Shown here: piece by piece, positions 10,020 through 20,907 of the stretch | Numbering within the stretch: the stretch's first letter is position 1 | Layout: each line of letters starts with the position of its first letter | From: Letharia columbiana | Lineage: Eukaryota > Ascomycota > Lecanoromycetes > Lecanorales > Parmeliaceae | Assembly (NCBI RefSeq): GCF_014066305.1 | Contig: NW_023501050.1 | Location: 62,001 to 126,000, forward strand | DNA: 64,000 nucleotides | Reading direction: 5' to 3' | Notes under the pieces: model-generated | What the model saw: only the letters and a program-made list of their open reading frames with translations | What the model was told of the DNA's origin: nothing | Databases searched by the model: none | Made by a program: the position numbers and the translations under genes

Positions 10020-10650
10020 ATGTGGAAGTGGTAAAGCTGCTACTAGAGAGAGGGGCGGACGTCAACGCTCAGGGTGGATTATATGGCAGTGCACTGCAGG
10101 CGGCAGTAACTAAAGACCACGAGGAAGTGATAAGGCTGCTACTAGAGAGAGGGACGGACGTCAACGCTCAGGGTGGATTATATGGCAATGCACTGCGGGC
10201 GGCATCATCTAGAGGCCACGAGGAAGTGGTGAAGCTGCTACTAGAGAGAGGGGCGGACGTTAACAATCAGGGTAGATTATATGGCAATGCACTGCAGGCG
10301 GCAGCAGCTAAAGGCCACGAGGAAGTGGTGAAGCTGCTACTAGAGAGAGGGGCGGACGTCAACGCTCAGGGTGGATTATATGGCAGTGCACTGCAGGCGG
10401 CAGCAGCTAAAGGCCACGAGGAAGTGGTGAGGCTGCTACTAGAGAGAGGGGCGGACGTCAACGCTCAGAGTGGATCATATAGCAGTGCACTGCGGGTGGC
10501 AGCAGCTAAAGGCCATGAGGAAGTGGTGAAGCTGCTACTAGAGAGAGGGGCGGACGTCAACGCTCAGGGTGGATTGTATGGTAGTGCACTGCGGGTGGCA
10601 GCAGCTAAAGGCCACGAGGAAGTGGTGAAGCTGCTAGAGCGAGGGGCGGA
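9856..10650 (+). repeat. Tandem 99-bp ankyrin-encoding repeats
   Basis: The motif GGGGCGGACGT (one copy GGGACGGACGT) recurs at 9856, 9955, 10052, 10151, 10250, 10349, 10448, 10547 and 10643. Spacing is 99 bp except 97 (frameshift) and 96 (one codon lost). Central units differ by only a few bases, including at synonymous positions. Confidence 0.92.
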
Positions 10651-13372
10651 CGTTAACGCCCAACGGCTGCAGGTGGCATCATCTGCTGAAAGTCACGGGA
10701 AGTATAGGTGGGTACTGCCAGACAAAGAGGGGGACGTCAACGCTCAAAGTGAACAATACGATAATGCACTGCAGACGGCATCATACAAAGGCCACAAAAG
10801 AGGCGCCTTTCAAGTAGCAGCTGAAAGTAATTTGGGGTTGGGCGAAACCACGCAAGTGCCCTTACCCGAAGAGACGCGGGACGATAGCTCTGATTCTGGA
10901 TCCGAGATCATGGGTGATCACGATGAAGACTCCGGAATGGGCGACTCAACAGCGACGGGGGACGACAGCTCTGGATCTGGATGCGAAATCATGAGCGATG
11001 GAGATGAAGACCTCGAATGTAGCGGTCCAACACCACCACAATATGATTCGCCGTTAGCGAGCCTCAGGGATCGTATCTCCAAACCGGTGGAATACTTTGA
11101 CGGACTCAGAGCTCTTGCACATCTCGTGTATCAGAATTCTACGCTGCAAACATATAGCAAGAGCTACTCGCCACGGACGGTAGTCGAACAGGACAAATAT
11201 TCCGAGCCCTGTCCTAGGTATCTTGGGTCTCTGGAACTACTTGCGCCGGGCGTTTTTGACCCTATATCTGATTCCGATGTTGTGCGAATTTGTCAAGACG
11301 CAGCTGTCACTCACAACGCCTTCGCACGTGACCTGCTTGAGATATTGGAATGCCGGAACGTCAATGCGCAGACCTACTCGAACCTGAGGAGGCTGCAACT
11401 TCATGGCTTCTGCTTGCAGAAACTCAGCATACTGACGATTGATCCCCATCGCCACAATGTAGCCAGACTACTGCCCATCGATATTCAGCATATATTACAA
11501 TTACTGAAGGAGATCGAATCGGTTTTGAGAAAGACTGCAGAATTTGCCCGGCATGCCCCACCTTCCGTGGCATCGGCTAAGGTGCTTTTTGAACAGGCCT
11601 TGGGAGAGCAAGATGATTTACTCTCATCTGTCCCTTGCTGCACGAATTTTCTGACTACTCTTGGGCTGGACCTAGCTACTCCTTCCGTCACCAGAATTAA
11701 TCTCTCGATCCCAGCAGTTCTGAGACTTGTGGCTAACACTGTTGATCTTGCAGTGGCAAGTTACGCTGGAGCTCATCTAAGTCGATTTGATGAAGAGTAT
11801 CTAGGAGAAGACATTGCTGTAATAGACGTTCTAGGCCCATTCGCGTCACTACACAAATCGCAAATCCCTTCGATTAAGCTGAGCCGCTGTCAGTTGCAGT
11901 GCCTCGATGCGTTCCATAATTCCCAACCTGTGTGGGTCTTTTCATGGAGTGACTGGGAGCCCCGCGGCCATCTCTTCTTATCTACCAAGGTTGAGGATTT
12001 CGCAGACATATGGGGTCCGCTATGGAAAGTAGTTGACCCTAAGGTGCATAGTTCATGCACTCGATATGTTGTGGGTAATGGATGTATATACAAATGGAAA
12101 TCTCAGAAAGCCAGTCCTCGCCTTCTGGAAAACGAGATATTATCTCACTGGATTTCGAATACCACAATCGAACGCTGTTCGGAGAATTCTTCGAACAAGG
12201 AAGAGCTTGTCTTTCCCGATAGCATAGATGAGGGTTTCGATGGCAACGAAACTTTGCTCATAGGAGCGGTGGCAGCTGGCTGTGAAAGACTGGCTTTGAA
12301 GAGGAATTGCGACTTCGATCTTGACAGAACAAGAGCAGCGCTGGATTATGATGGTAGAGTACAAATGCTTGGGACTGTGAAGGAACACACTTACAAAGAC
12401 TCGGAGACATATCAGCTCCAGGTCGGTCACAATGGCGTCAATGCCAGTGCATCGAAACAGTACAAACGGCGTGGCCAGTCTTTGAAACAAGCATTTGTAG
12501 AAGCTTGGACAACCACTCCAGAGCTTCGTGATCCGCGACTCTTGCAAGACTTTTATGGCGTCGAGGTCTCCTTGTGCACGCAAAATGCTCAGAGAATACA
12601 GCTAGGGCGGATTCTTGGCCTCGGCTCCATGTGTCAATACCTCAGATCCTTCAGATGGAAAACGGACTCTGCCAAGCAAGCATACTTCGATGCTTTGGAA
12701 GGCTTTCGAGAGGATAGTGACGCCTTACAGCGTACATGGGAAAGGCACGATCAATACCAGGATGATTTTGGCCGGGCAGTACTAGTTTGCCTGAAAGCTC
12801 TTGAGAAGACTGGTATCAATCACCAAGGACAAATGACTGCATTTTTATCTTCTCAAGTCACAGCGAGGCCAGAACTGATTGCTATGGAACCCAGAGAGCA
12901 TAGCTGGATCGGAATACTGAAAGACAGCGAGAGTAGTTGCTGCATGGCTGTCATTGGAGATGACTGTCTTGAATTCAAGCACGAGCTTGGTTCTACTTGT
13001 GGCCAATCAGGTCGCTCTGTCCTCCGAACGGCTCTGGTGATCAACTGCCGGAATAAACCACGTGGACTCTGCAAAAAATATGCTTACAGCCACGAGGCCG
13101 CAGATGGGTGGAGTTCACGATGGAGTGTAAGAACTATGGCCATCAAATCGGACGTATGGCTCGGCAAACATGGCACTCTGCGCCTACTGTCCCATCTTCC
13201 TGAAGGCACGCTCTTGATGGATTGGAGAGCATCTCCCATCACCACAGCGGTGAAGAACCTCATCGACAAAGAGAGACCCCATCGCGAGTATTCCGAGAAT
13301 GTCCGAAAAGAAGCGCGTCATACAAGACCAGTCCCTCTTTTTGTGATGTCGAATGCAGAGAATACTGTCTAA
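9986..13372 (+). CDS. Ankyrin-repeat protein with a large uncharacterised C-terminal region
   Basis: Open frame of 1128 codons with no intron needed; the first ATG (9986) lies inside a repeat, so the natural start is probably 9739 before the frameshift near 10010. Residues about 10-290 are ankyrin repeats (pattern EVVKLLLERGADVNAQGGLY GSALQAAAAKGHE), encoded by 99-bp units that are nearly identical at DNA level. About residues 295-345 are acidic and serine-rich (DDSSDSGSEIMGDHDEDS). The remaining ~780 residues have no domain I can name; notable segments are WVFSWSDWEPRGHLFLSTKV, DIWGPLWKV and a final RVPLF-like basic tail. I infer an ankyrin sensor joined to an unknown module. Similar ankyrin arrays occur in fungal STAND proteins, but no NACHT or NB-ARC is visible here. 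The coding call is firm; the function is not. Confidence 0.85.
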   Translation: MVMHSRRHHVHNVEVVKLLLERGADVNAQGGLYGSALQAAVTKDHEEVIRLLLERGTDVNAQGGLYGNALRAASSRGHEEVVKLLLERGADVNNQGRLYGNALQAAAAKGHEEVVKLLLERGADVNAQGGLYGSALQAAAAKGHEEVVRLLLERGADVNAQSGSYSSALRVAAAKGHEEVVKLLLERGADVNAQGGLYGSALRVAAAKGHEEVVKLLERGADVNAQRLQVASSAESHGKYRWVLPDKEGDVNAQSEQYDNALQTASYKGHKRGAFQVAAESNLGLGETTQVPLPEETRDDSSDSGSEIMGDHDEDSGMGDSTATGDDSSGSGCEIMSDGDEDLECSGPTPPQYDSPLASLRDRISKPVEYFDGLRALAHLVYQNSTLQTYSKSYSPRTVVEQDKYSEPCPRYLGSLELLAPGVFDPISDSDVVRICQDAAVTHNAFARDLLEILECRNVNAQTYSNLRRLQLHGFCLQKLSILTIDPHRHNVARLLPIDIQHILQLLKEIESVLRKTAEFARHAPPSVASAKVLFEQALGEQDDLLSSVPCCTNFLTTLGLDLATPSVTRINLSIPAVLRLVANTVDLAVASYAGAHLSRFDEEYLGEDIAVIDVLGPFASLHKSQIPSIKLSRCQLQCLDAFHNSQPVWVFSWSDWEPRGHLFLSTKVEDFADIWGPLWKVVDPKVHSSCTRYVVGNGCIYKWKSQKASPRLLENEILSHWISNTTIERCSENSSNKEELVFPDSIDEGFDGNETLLIGAVAAGCERLALKRNCDFDLDRTRAALDYDGRVQMLGTVKEHTYKDSETYQLQVGHNGVNASASKQYKRRGQSLKQAFVEAWTTTPELRDPRLLQDFYGVEVSLCTQNAQRIQLGRILGLGSMCQYLRSFRWKTDSAKQAYFDALEGFREDSDALQRTWERHDQYQDDFGRAVLVCLKALEKTGINHQGQMTAFLSSQVTARPELIAMEPREHSWIGILKDSESSCCMAVIGDDCLEFKHELGSTCGQSGRSVLRTALVINCRNKPRGLCKKYAYSHEAADGWSSRWSVRTMAIKSDVWLGKHGTLRLLSHLPEGTLLMDWRASPITTAVKNLIDKERPHREYSENVRKEARHTRPVPLFVMSNAENTV

Positions 13373-13835
13373 AAGAATAGAGCTACTGTGTGCAATTTGA
13401 GATGACGGCTCCATCTGTCCACACTTGTGAACGTGGCTCATGTACAAAGGGGCCAGAGCTGACATGTGCGATGCCGGCCTCCGTACATAGATGAATGCAA
13501 CACGAGTACTTCGATACCCCACACTTTGCTGTGAGAGAAACATATGTTGTAGTTCATTTGCGTAAGCGTGACCGATCTTCGAAACACGGAGAGTGCCAGA
13601 CAAACTGCAATGCTGCTGAGAAACTGTCCCCCTTCGCAAATCACTTCAGGCTCACCTGTAGCGTAAAGCGGCGCCCATTTTAGGCTTGAAAGGGGTTGAA
13701 GCCAGGGCATAGTTGGTTTGGCGACCTCGAACAATATCTCCATATATGCCGCCCTGCTCACGGCAATAGAGACTAAAGGTCTTGCAGGTCGGCGAGCATA
13801 CTGCGGCGTCTCAAACCACCTCCACGACATCTGAG
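13373..13835. other. Intergenic, no supported gene
   Basis: 3' flank of the ankyrin gene and upstream region of the next small gene. Overlapping short frames on both strands lack coding character. Confidence 0.4.
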
Positions 13836-14252
13836 ATGGACACACCTCCCTCACCACCACCACCACCCTCGAAACCGCAACCGCCAACACAATCCAGCCA
13901 CCGGACCGCCGAATCCATCCCTCTCAACTCGCCCCTCCGAACCCACCCCAAACGAGGCCTCCCTCCCACATTCGCCTCCACCTACCCCCACGGCCACATC
14001 TCCGGCCACCCCCGCACCGCTGAGCAACAAGCCGCCTTCGACGCCCGCAAAGCGGAGATCCTGCGGACGATGGGCAGGCAGGATATCGAAAAGGCATACG
14101 AGGATGTGGTGTGCAGGATCCGGGAGGAGCTGGAGGAGAGCGAGAGGCGGGGCGGGGAGGTGGAGAGTGAGATGGAGAAGTTGAGGATGGAGAGGGAGAT
14201 GGAGCGGCGGGTTTGGGGGAAGTTGAGGGGGATGAAGGAGAGTGGGGGTTGA
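13836..14252 (+). CDS. Small conserved-looking protein with a C-terminal coiled coil
   Basis: Intronless 138-aa frame from ATG 13836 (MDTPPSPPPPPSKPQPP). Residues 1-45 are proline-rich and disordered; the middle GLPPTFASTYPHGHISGHPR then RTAEQQAAFDARKAEILRTM looks structured; residues 75-135 form a highly charged heptad-like coiled coil (ELEESERRGGEVESEMEKLR). I do not recognise the family. Codon use is strongly G/C-ending, like the better-established genes in the window, which supports it being real. No signal peptide or membrane segment. Confidence 0.55.
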   Translation: MDTPPSPPPPPSKPQPPTQSSHRTAESIPLNSPLRTHPKRGLPPTFASTYPHGHISGHPRTAEQQAAFDARKAEILRTMGRQDIEKAYEDVVCRIREELEESERRGGEVESEMEKLRMEREMERRVWGKLRGMKESGG

Positions 14253-15810
14253 GGGGGTTGTGTGGAGGAAGGGTTATTCGGGGGGGAGGACACGGTCGTT
14301 GAAGATGCACACTGTGGTGGGCAGGGCGGCATGGGTGCGGCGATGTTTGGATGGATACCTACCAATATCGCACGACCCATCCCGCTCAATTACGGAGGCG
14401 GGATTTGCAACTCGGCTGGAGCCATTGTCTCTGGTGCTTATTGGGAAGCAGGATCCAAGACGCCCCCAATAGTATGGCACGCGTGTGCACTTTACATGGA
14501 CGATTCAAGAGTCTCGATCAGTCAGCCGCACTCGAGTTCTGTACATCCTTACTACCATGTACGATGGGCGTCGGGACCCCCACTCCCAAACCACCTCACG
14601 CGCTGGCCTCGTCAGAATGTTGGCGACCATCTGCACTTGCACTACTACTACTATGCCCAACTGACGTCCCTGAGGGTATCCCACGCTTCGTTGTTGTCGA
14701 CCTCACCATAATCCATCTAACGTCTGACTCTCGCGAGCTCTACTCACTTCAATACACAAATCTACTTTGTGCGTCCTCGAGGATCAGCTACTTCGAGATA
14801 CGCTGCCACTGGGTTTCTTGCCAATGCTGGTGCAGAGACAGCCTTCGCATCAGATGATGTTTCTGCTACTTTGGGTAGCGTCGAGGCTCAGGTTGCTGGC
14901 ATCGTCGTTACCTGGACGCGTCATTTGATATTGCATGTGGGCACTGGAATTAGACCCTAGGAATGTGTCCGTGCTTGGGTGACTTCGATAACCACAATGA
15001 TCACGGTGGGCTGTTGAGATTACGGGTTCCAATTTATCTGCGATCTAGACCCAGGGGAGGTATTGCACGGATGATTGATCGAGTGCGTGGTGTGCTTGGG
15101 GCAAGACTTGATTCCAGAACTACGTATATCGAAGCTGGCGAGCACAAGGAGTTTGCAGATCAGGACTCAATTTGGAATGGTGCACTGACAAAAATCTGCA
15201 ATAGAGTCTCAGAAAGGGACGTGGAACGAAGGGTGCTCAATTTCGTAGATTCTACGTGCGCACCATATGTGACAGTTAAGATAGTCAATCAGCAGACGCT
15301 AAACCTTCTGCGACACTGTTCTTATATCCTTGGGGCTCTCCATTGCTCCAAAGCTACCAGCTATTTTCCCGATCCTCAGACCGTTGAGTTCCACCCCAAT
15401 TGAAAAACCACGGTCGAAGGTCCCATCGACCGTATTTCCGAGGCAATGGCTACTAAGGCAGGGTGTGATTGCTATGCTTTACCGAACATCCTCCGCGCCC
15501 AGCAGTGTTCTATATGGTAAGAAATTGTCGACCACCTACTCATATGCCTTGACCGGATGCAGGAGATATCTTGCAATTGTTGCTAGGCATCACGAAAAGA
15601 GCATGGTTCCCAAGGTTCACAAGTACCAGATAAATTAAAAGAGCGGACAGATCCACAGCCAAATGAGCCTTCCGTCCTTTTTGTCTAATACGGAAAGCAA
15701 GATTCGTACCTCTGGATTTGCCAAAAATCGGACAAGTCCGCCAAGCATCTGGGCTTCTTTGCATTCAATCAATGCCATGGCCTCCTTCATAGCAGATTGG
15801 TCTTCCGACA
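14253..15810. other. Gene-poor interval with weak ORFs
   Basis: Starts with a short G-rich run after the preceding stop. The best open frame is 14963-15403 (+, 146 codons from an ATG; FADQDSIWNGALTKICNRV), which I do not recognise and which has no clear partner exons. It may be a relic or chance. Confidence 0.35.
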
Positions 15811-16548
15811 TTGGGAATCAGCCCTAGTAAATCCCGTTATAACGCAGATGACGAGTTTTCTGACACCGAGGCTTCTTGTTTCCCGAAGTCCACTACTATC
15901 ACCTCTGAGGCAGGAAACAAAGCTTTTGACATCAAAGCTTTTCCTGCTCCGGATACCGCTACCGCCATGGCCATTGCTCCCATCGCTGCAGAGCCAGCTG
16001 CTAACACCGAAGCTGCCGAAAAACCGGACAAGACCGAGCCGCTCGCTGAGGTCCCAGAGCCTGAAGAACCGATTTCGACTTATGAGTTTGTCTGGCGTTG
16101 CGATCATAACCTAGTCTTCGTACCGCAAGAAACAACGCAAAAGGATTGGAGATCTGACTCGAAAGAGCTTGTTCAATTTTCTATACTTATAAAAGAAACT
16201 TCAACACAAAGCATCGACAGCAGCAGCGAAGAAACCGACGACTGTGACACTTACATACCCACGCACAGAGCCGAAGTCCGCCTTCTCAGGAATAATGAAA
16301 AAAGAGTGACGGTTGATTGTCGCTTCAATGAAAGTTACAAAGTGCTCGCGGGCGTAAGGTTCATCAGGAGCAAGTCGACAAACGCAGACGGTACCAGCTG
16401 GCCATTCTTCGAAGACTCGAGGAGACTTGAAGACTTGGCCCTACGTCTGAGCGATGAACGAGATGAGAAGGGTTATTACTACATTGAATTCGTAGTCCGC
16501 CAAAAGTCCCACCGTGACTCCAGCGACATGCCACATCTGACCTTTTAG
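15811..16548 (+). CDS. Hypothetical protein, start unresolved
   Basis: A 245-codon open frame whose first true ATG is at 15967 (193 aa); the upstream part (SKSRYNADDEFSDTEAS) also reads as protein, so a 5' exon is likely missing from this model. It is Ala/Pro/Glu-rich to about residue 85, then a denser region: STYEFVWRCDHNLVFVPQET, RAEVRLLRNNEKRVTVDCRF and GYYYIEFVVRQKSHRD. The alternating hydrophobic strands suggest a beta-rich domain, but I cannot name it. It is followed by a short acidic stretch (16630-16770) that could be decayed coding sequence. Moderate confidence that it is coding, none on function. Confidence 0.45.
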   Translation: MGISPSKSRYNADDEFSDTEASCFPKSTTITSEAGNKAFDIKAFPAPDTATAMAIAPIAAEPAANTEAAEKPDKTEPLAEVPEPEEPISTYEFVWRCDHNLVFVPQETTQKDWRSDSKELVQFSILIKETSTQSIDSSSEETDDCDTYIPTHRAEVRLLRNNEKRVTVDCRFNESYKVLAGVRFIRSKSTNADGTSWPFFEDSRRLEDLALRLSDERDEKGYYYIEFVVRQKSHRDSSDMPHLTF

Positions 16549-18572
16549 GAACATGAAAAGTCGTTGATGATGATGAGAGTGAGTCGCTGAGTTCAGCGAG
16601 GAGGAGCTTTGAGGTTGGTTCATCGCAAGACTCCGGAGCCCTACGAGATCGAGGAGACTCCTGAGGTTGACGACGTTACTGAGATTGAGGATGACACCGA
16701 TTTTGATGATCTCACTAATATTGAAGAGGGTTCCGAGATTCTTGAGACTCCCGAGCTTGAAGACGTTTGGGGGTTTATGGTCTTGTTTAGTAATGACATG
16801 TGGTAGGATTGTGGTGTTCGGAACGTACCCTATGTTGCACGTGGGAGGCTTTGGAGGAGAGGAGAGTGGGAGAATGGATGAGACGCAGCGTCGGCACTCG
16901 GGGTTTGTATCCTCGTTGGCCCTCGACCCACGAGGAAATGCGAGACCCAAAAAACCTGTCAGGCAATTTTGTTCCTGTCACTGAGGTGCCGCCAAGCAGG
17001 GCTCCTTTAGCATGGGTCAAGTCCTGGGTTTCTTGAGCCGACAATATGTAAAAGCGTCTTCAAGCCCAGGACTCTACCGTTCATTCGGTTTCGAAGGAAT
17101 CCCTGCCACGACTTCAATCCTGTAATATCTGATCATCGTTCCTGGAATATGAGAATCATACAGTGTTCTCGGTCCACTGAGCCTCTGCCCAATCTTCCTT
17201 TCCGAGCCGCAATTTCACAAGTTCATAGAATATTCCATACCCCAATCCTATGCGTATCGAGCAGGAAAAGAGCAAAGGATTGTCGATTTATTTTCGAAGG
17301 CTCAAGGTAGTTTGAAGACTTTCCACAAGTTTACAGTCTTCAATCCTGATAACCATCGTCACGGTCCTTTTCAGTTCAAAGCACCGCAAGCCCGCGGCGC
17401 GACACTTGCCTTCCTCAATACTCCATTTGGAGCACCTTTGCCATAAGGTCCCTTTGTACTTCTTTGCACCCACCCAGCGCAAGCCATTTACAAGAACCAC
17501 CTTTAGCACCACGGCAACCATACCACCACGACGCCACCCAGACCCGTCCGTCCGTGGACTGGGGCTGTTCCAGCGCTACGGTCACACCAATAGCCATGAT
17601 CCTCACCCGTGGCTTATCAGAATCGCCACCAGCTGGTGTTACAGATCAGAACAGACAATGCTCAAGCAGAGAAAACCAGCCAAACAGTCGTTGCAGAAAT
17701 GAAGACATATTGCCAAGCATTGCCGTGATACATACACAGAAACCACAGGATGTTCTCACTCGCGACTGTACATACTATATAGAGACAAGAAAATGATAGT
17801 ACTATGAGAAGGGCGAAGTCCTTTCAAATGTGGTGAGCAGGGATCGTAGGCTTAGCGAAATCCAGGAGCATAGTATAGCTCCATAAGCAATTGTGATGGT
17901 GCACAACGTTCCGGTTAAGATACCTTAATCCAATCAAATTCGTATGAGTCTATAGACGAGACCTTGGCCTCAAAATGTTTCGCTAAGAAGCTACGCTCGA
18001 CTGCATCCTCGCGGCAGGACTGCCGTAAACGAATCACAAAGCATGAGGAGAAACTGCTTACTATGACGCGAAAAGCGTTTCATATACCACTCGTTTAATC
18101 GTAACTAGTTTTATAGCGGAGACATGACCGGTTGAAAACTAATTCGATGACTCGACCTGTCCAACAAAAGTCGTCCAAGCTTCAGCAAGGGGACAACCAG
18201 CTAATTCACAACAGTAAAAAACAAGCGAGGAGGGATTGTTTATCAACAGGCATTGAAGCCATCGTGGAAATACAGGTGCCAAGGTGGAGTCTCGATGGTG
18301 TGCTATGCCGACACTCTACAACGTCAACGGCATGATTGCCAACCGTTTAAAGTAAGCTAGCATAGGGTAGAGTATTCGTAGCGCCATAAAACTTTTTCTG
18401 TTTGCGGAGCCGTTGCGCTTTTCAAGAAGAGCAATCTGTGTTTTAGATTTGTATCGCATTTACACTGGTTAGGGAATTGTGGGTTGAACGAGGTCTCTCG
18501 AGGGATTATTTAATTTATTTTAATCTAGTTTATATATTAAAATAACTGACCATTTTCCATCGAAGCGAGACG
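16549..18572. other. Gene-poor interval
   Basis: Between 16630 and 16770 one plus-strand frame reads as acidic repeats (EIEETPEVDDVTEIEDDTDF), possibly the eroded tail of the preceding gene. Beyond 17050 no frame with coding character was found; the part after about 17850 is A/T-richer, as expected near a solitary tRNA gene. Confidence 0.4.
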
Positions 18573-18643
18573 GCGTTAGTGGTTTAGTGGTAAAATTCGT
18601 CGTTGCCATCGACGAGCCGGGGGTTCGATTCCCTCCTAACGCA
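18573..18643 (+). tRNA. tRNA-Gly (anticodon GCC)
   Basis: The 71-nt sequence folds as a complete cloverleaf. Acceptor stem GCGTTAG pairs with CTAACGC, discriminator A18643. D-arm region TGGTTTAGTGGTA is a match to the A box; anticodon stem CGTCG/CGACG encloses TTGCCAT, with the GCC anticodon at 18605-18607; T arm CCGGG/GGTTCGATTCCC matches the B box. No intron. A T-rich run (TTATTTTT) directly downstream fits a Pol III terminator. Confidence 0.95.
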
Positions 18644-19883
18644 ATTATTTTTGCGGTTTCTATCCAAAAATTTTGCCCATCTCAGGAGTAAAGGTACCGA
18701 AAATTATTCAGAGTCATGGCACTTGACAAAGGCGTGCTTTTTGGGAGTTGAAAATTGTGCCGGGATTTGCCGAAATCTCGGCGCTAATGAAGGAGGCTTG
18801 GCATTGCCAAGTCCTTCGAGTCTATTTGTTTACATTGGAGGGTTCGTGAAATGTGTGTTTTCCAACATAGGTCACTATGATTTCGAAAATTACTTAAGAT
18901 GTCAAGAGTTTGACTATCTTTGATCCACGCCATCTCCAGAACAAAGCTATTAGCCTATTGCTTTTAGTCCTAACCAGTACTCTACTAGGTAGCCCCACGT
19001 TCGCTTGGCAGTTGCAAGCGGACATTTTCAAACAATGCCCACTCCGGACACTCCCATGACGTTGACGGGGTCGAGCTTCGTCAAGGCTGTGCAGAGTCAG
19101 GCCGACCACAATCTCGCTCTGTCGGGCTCCTGTAATGCAGCATTGATTTAGCTAGACATGCCCACGAGCGCACAAAGACGGAGGCTGCTGCACTGGCCAC
19201 ATGTATTGGGCTGGAAGATTTCGTCTCTTCTGAATGACATCCCGAGAAGCGCTGGGGACATCACTGACCTCGGGTTGCAGTGGGAGCGTCTTATGATATC
19301 CTAGGAGCTTCGTTAACGGCCGATCGAAGGACAAACATACGTGCATTCCGCGCGAATCTACTCGGCTCGACCTGTTCACCAAGCGAACAAAGTTTCTTCG
19401 AACGATGCTTCAGTGGATACATCGATCATAGCCACGGAGTCATTTCAACACGCTCTGGAATTGAATACCCACATCATTGGCACTGTCCGATACACCACCT
19501 CCAACACAGGATGGTTTGTTCAGTAGCTTGCTGATGCTGGCCTCGGTGGGCAGAAATCTACAAAGATTAACAGCGCCTTACAAATTGCATGCTTTTATCG
19601 AGGCAGTCGGATTTCAATGTTATGTGGAGGAACTGGATGATCTATTTGATTGAGCAATGCTAACCGTCAACTTCTATACTAGCAATTAGACTCATACCCT
19701 CTCCCCTCCAAATGATAATCAGTTATCAAATCAACGTTGAAGTCCAATCTGCACAGGCACAAGCAAAAGGAGACAATTCAAACCAAAGCTCGACGAAGCC
19801 CCAAATTCAACCTTAGCTACCCTATCCGCAACCTTCCCATGTTGCTTTCCGCCCTCCCCATCCTTTTTCTGCTGAGATTCAAC
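18644..19883. other. Intergenic, no supported gene
   Basis: Follows the tRNA terminator. Only short frames on either strand, none with recognisable content. Confidence 0.4.
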
Positions 19884-20907
19884 CTAACCGATTTGCAAGC
19901 TCATGAGCGACTTCGTCCGGGACCCACCCGTGGCGTAAGTGGTAATTTTGGTAACTCTCTCGTTTCGAAAGGCCTGATGATGATCTTGGAGCATGCGTGC
20001 TACCGAACGACCATTGTCGGTACCCATCAAAGCTTTATATTGGGCGCTTCCCGGTAGCCAAACGCCGGGCTGGTTGTTACGGAGTTTGGACGCTGTATGG
20101 AATTGTTGTATGGCATTATTAGTGTCATCGTTCCGGATGTTGCGTTGTATCACCAAATCCCATCGAGGGTTCCCTTCCTCCAGGTTCCATGCTTGGAATG
20201 CTTGATCGGACCAATGGATTCTCTGGCCCTGTGGTAGGTTATCCTTATTGGCGTAGCCTTCGTTAATCATGGTGCCTTGGTCACCGCTGACCTCCAAGTC
20301 CAGGATAGGGTCTCTCGGATCGCCTCCAACTTTATTGATGACAGTGTATTCGGTATAGGTGCCTGACCTTGGGTTCTTGCTCCCACCGGACAATGCTGGA
20401 TCTCGTAAAATTGGACCGAGATCTGGCGCTGCTCTCATGGCTTTAACATCGGTCACTTTGTAAACATTTTTGAAGTTGGCTGCGTTTTTGTCGGGGGTGT
20501 TTTGACTGATCGCGTTATTCAAATTCTCAATGGCGGTATCTCCCCTAGCCTGTAACTCCGGAACCGTTAACGGTGGTTTTGGACCACTCGCTGCGCCAGC
20601 AGCAGGTGCCGGTGGCCGGATCAGCAGATGTAGGATCTTCCGGTGCATCATCCCCTTGTGTTCCAGAAGCTTCTTGAGTCCCAGGGGCATCTGTCATGGA
20701 CGCATCGGGGTCGATGGGGTCGATGTCCACGCGCCGCTCCAAGCTGAGTACTTGACAGCTCGGACTCTACTCGCTCGAGTCGTCAGTCTAGTACTGTTGG
20801 ACTGCCTGTCGAAGAAGAGCCAAAAACTTACGAGGTCTAGAAGACGCTCTGAACAACAATCCACCAGCGGCAGCCACGAGAAGGGCATGTCGTAGAGTGA
20901 GCCGCAT
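19884..20907 (-). CDS. Probable secreted protein of unknown function, frame interrupted
   Basis: The main frame (20690-19884, 268 codons) ends with conserved-looking text: NVYKVTDVKAMRAAPDLGPI, GTYTEYTVINKVGGD, WSDQAFQAWNLEEGNPRWDL and GVWLPGSAQYKALMGTDNGR. Upstream, ATG 20907 opens a short exon MRLTLRHALLVAAAGGLLFR that looks like a signal peptide and ends at a GTAAGT donor (20831). The frame between (ERRVDIDPIDPDASMTDAPG) is in a different phase from the main frame; the shift lies near 20600-20625 within a Pro/Ala-rich stretch, and the exon join is not clean either. So this is either a pseudogene or a locus with one sequencing error. The family is unknown to me; secretion is inferred from the N-terminus only. 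Confidence 0.5.
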
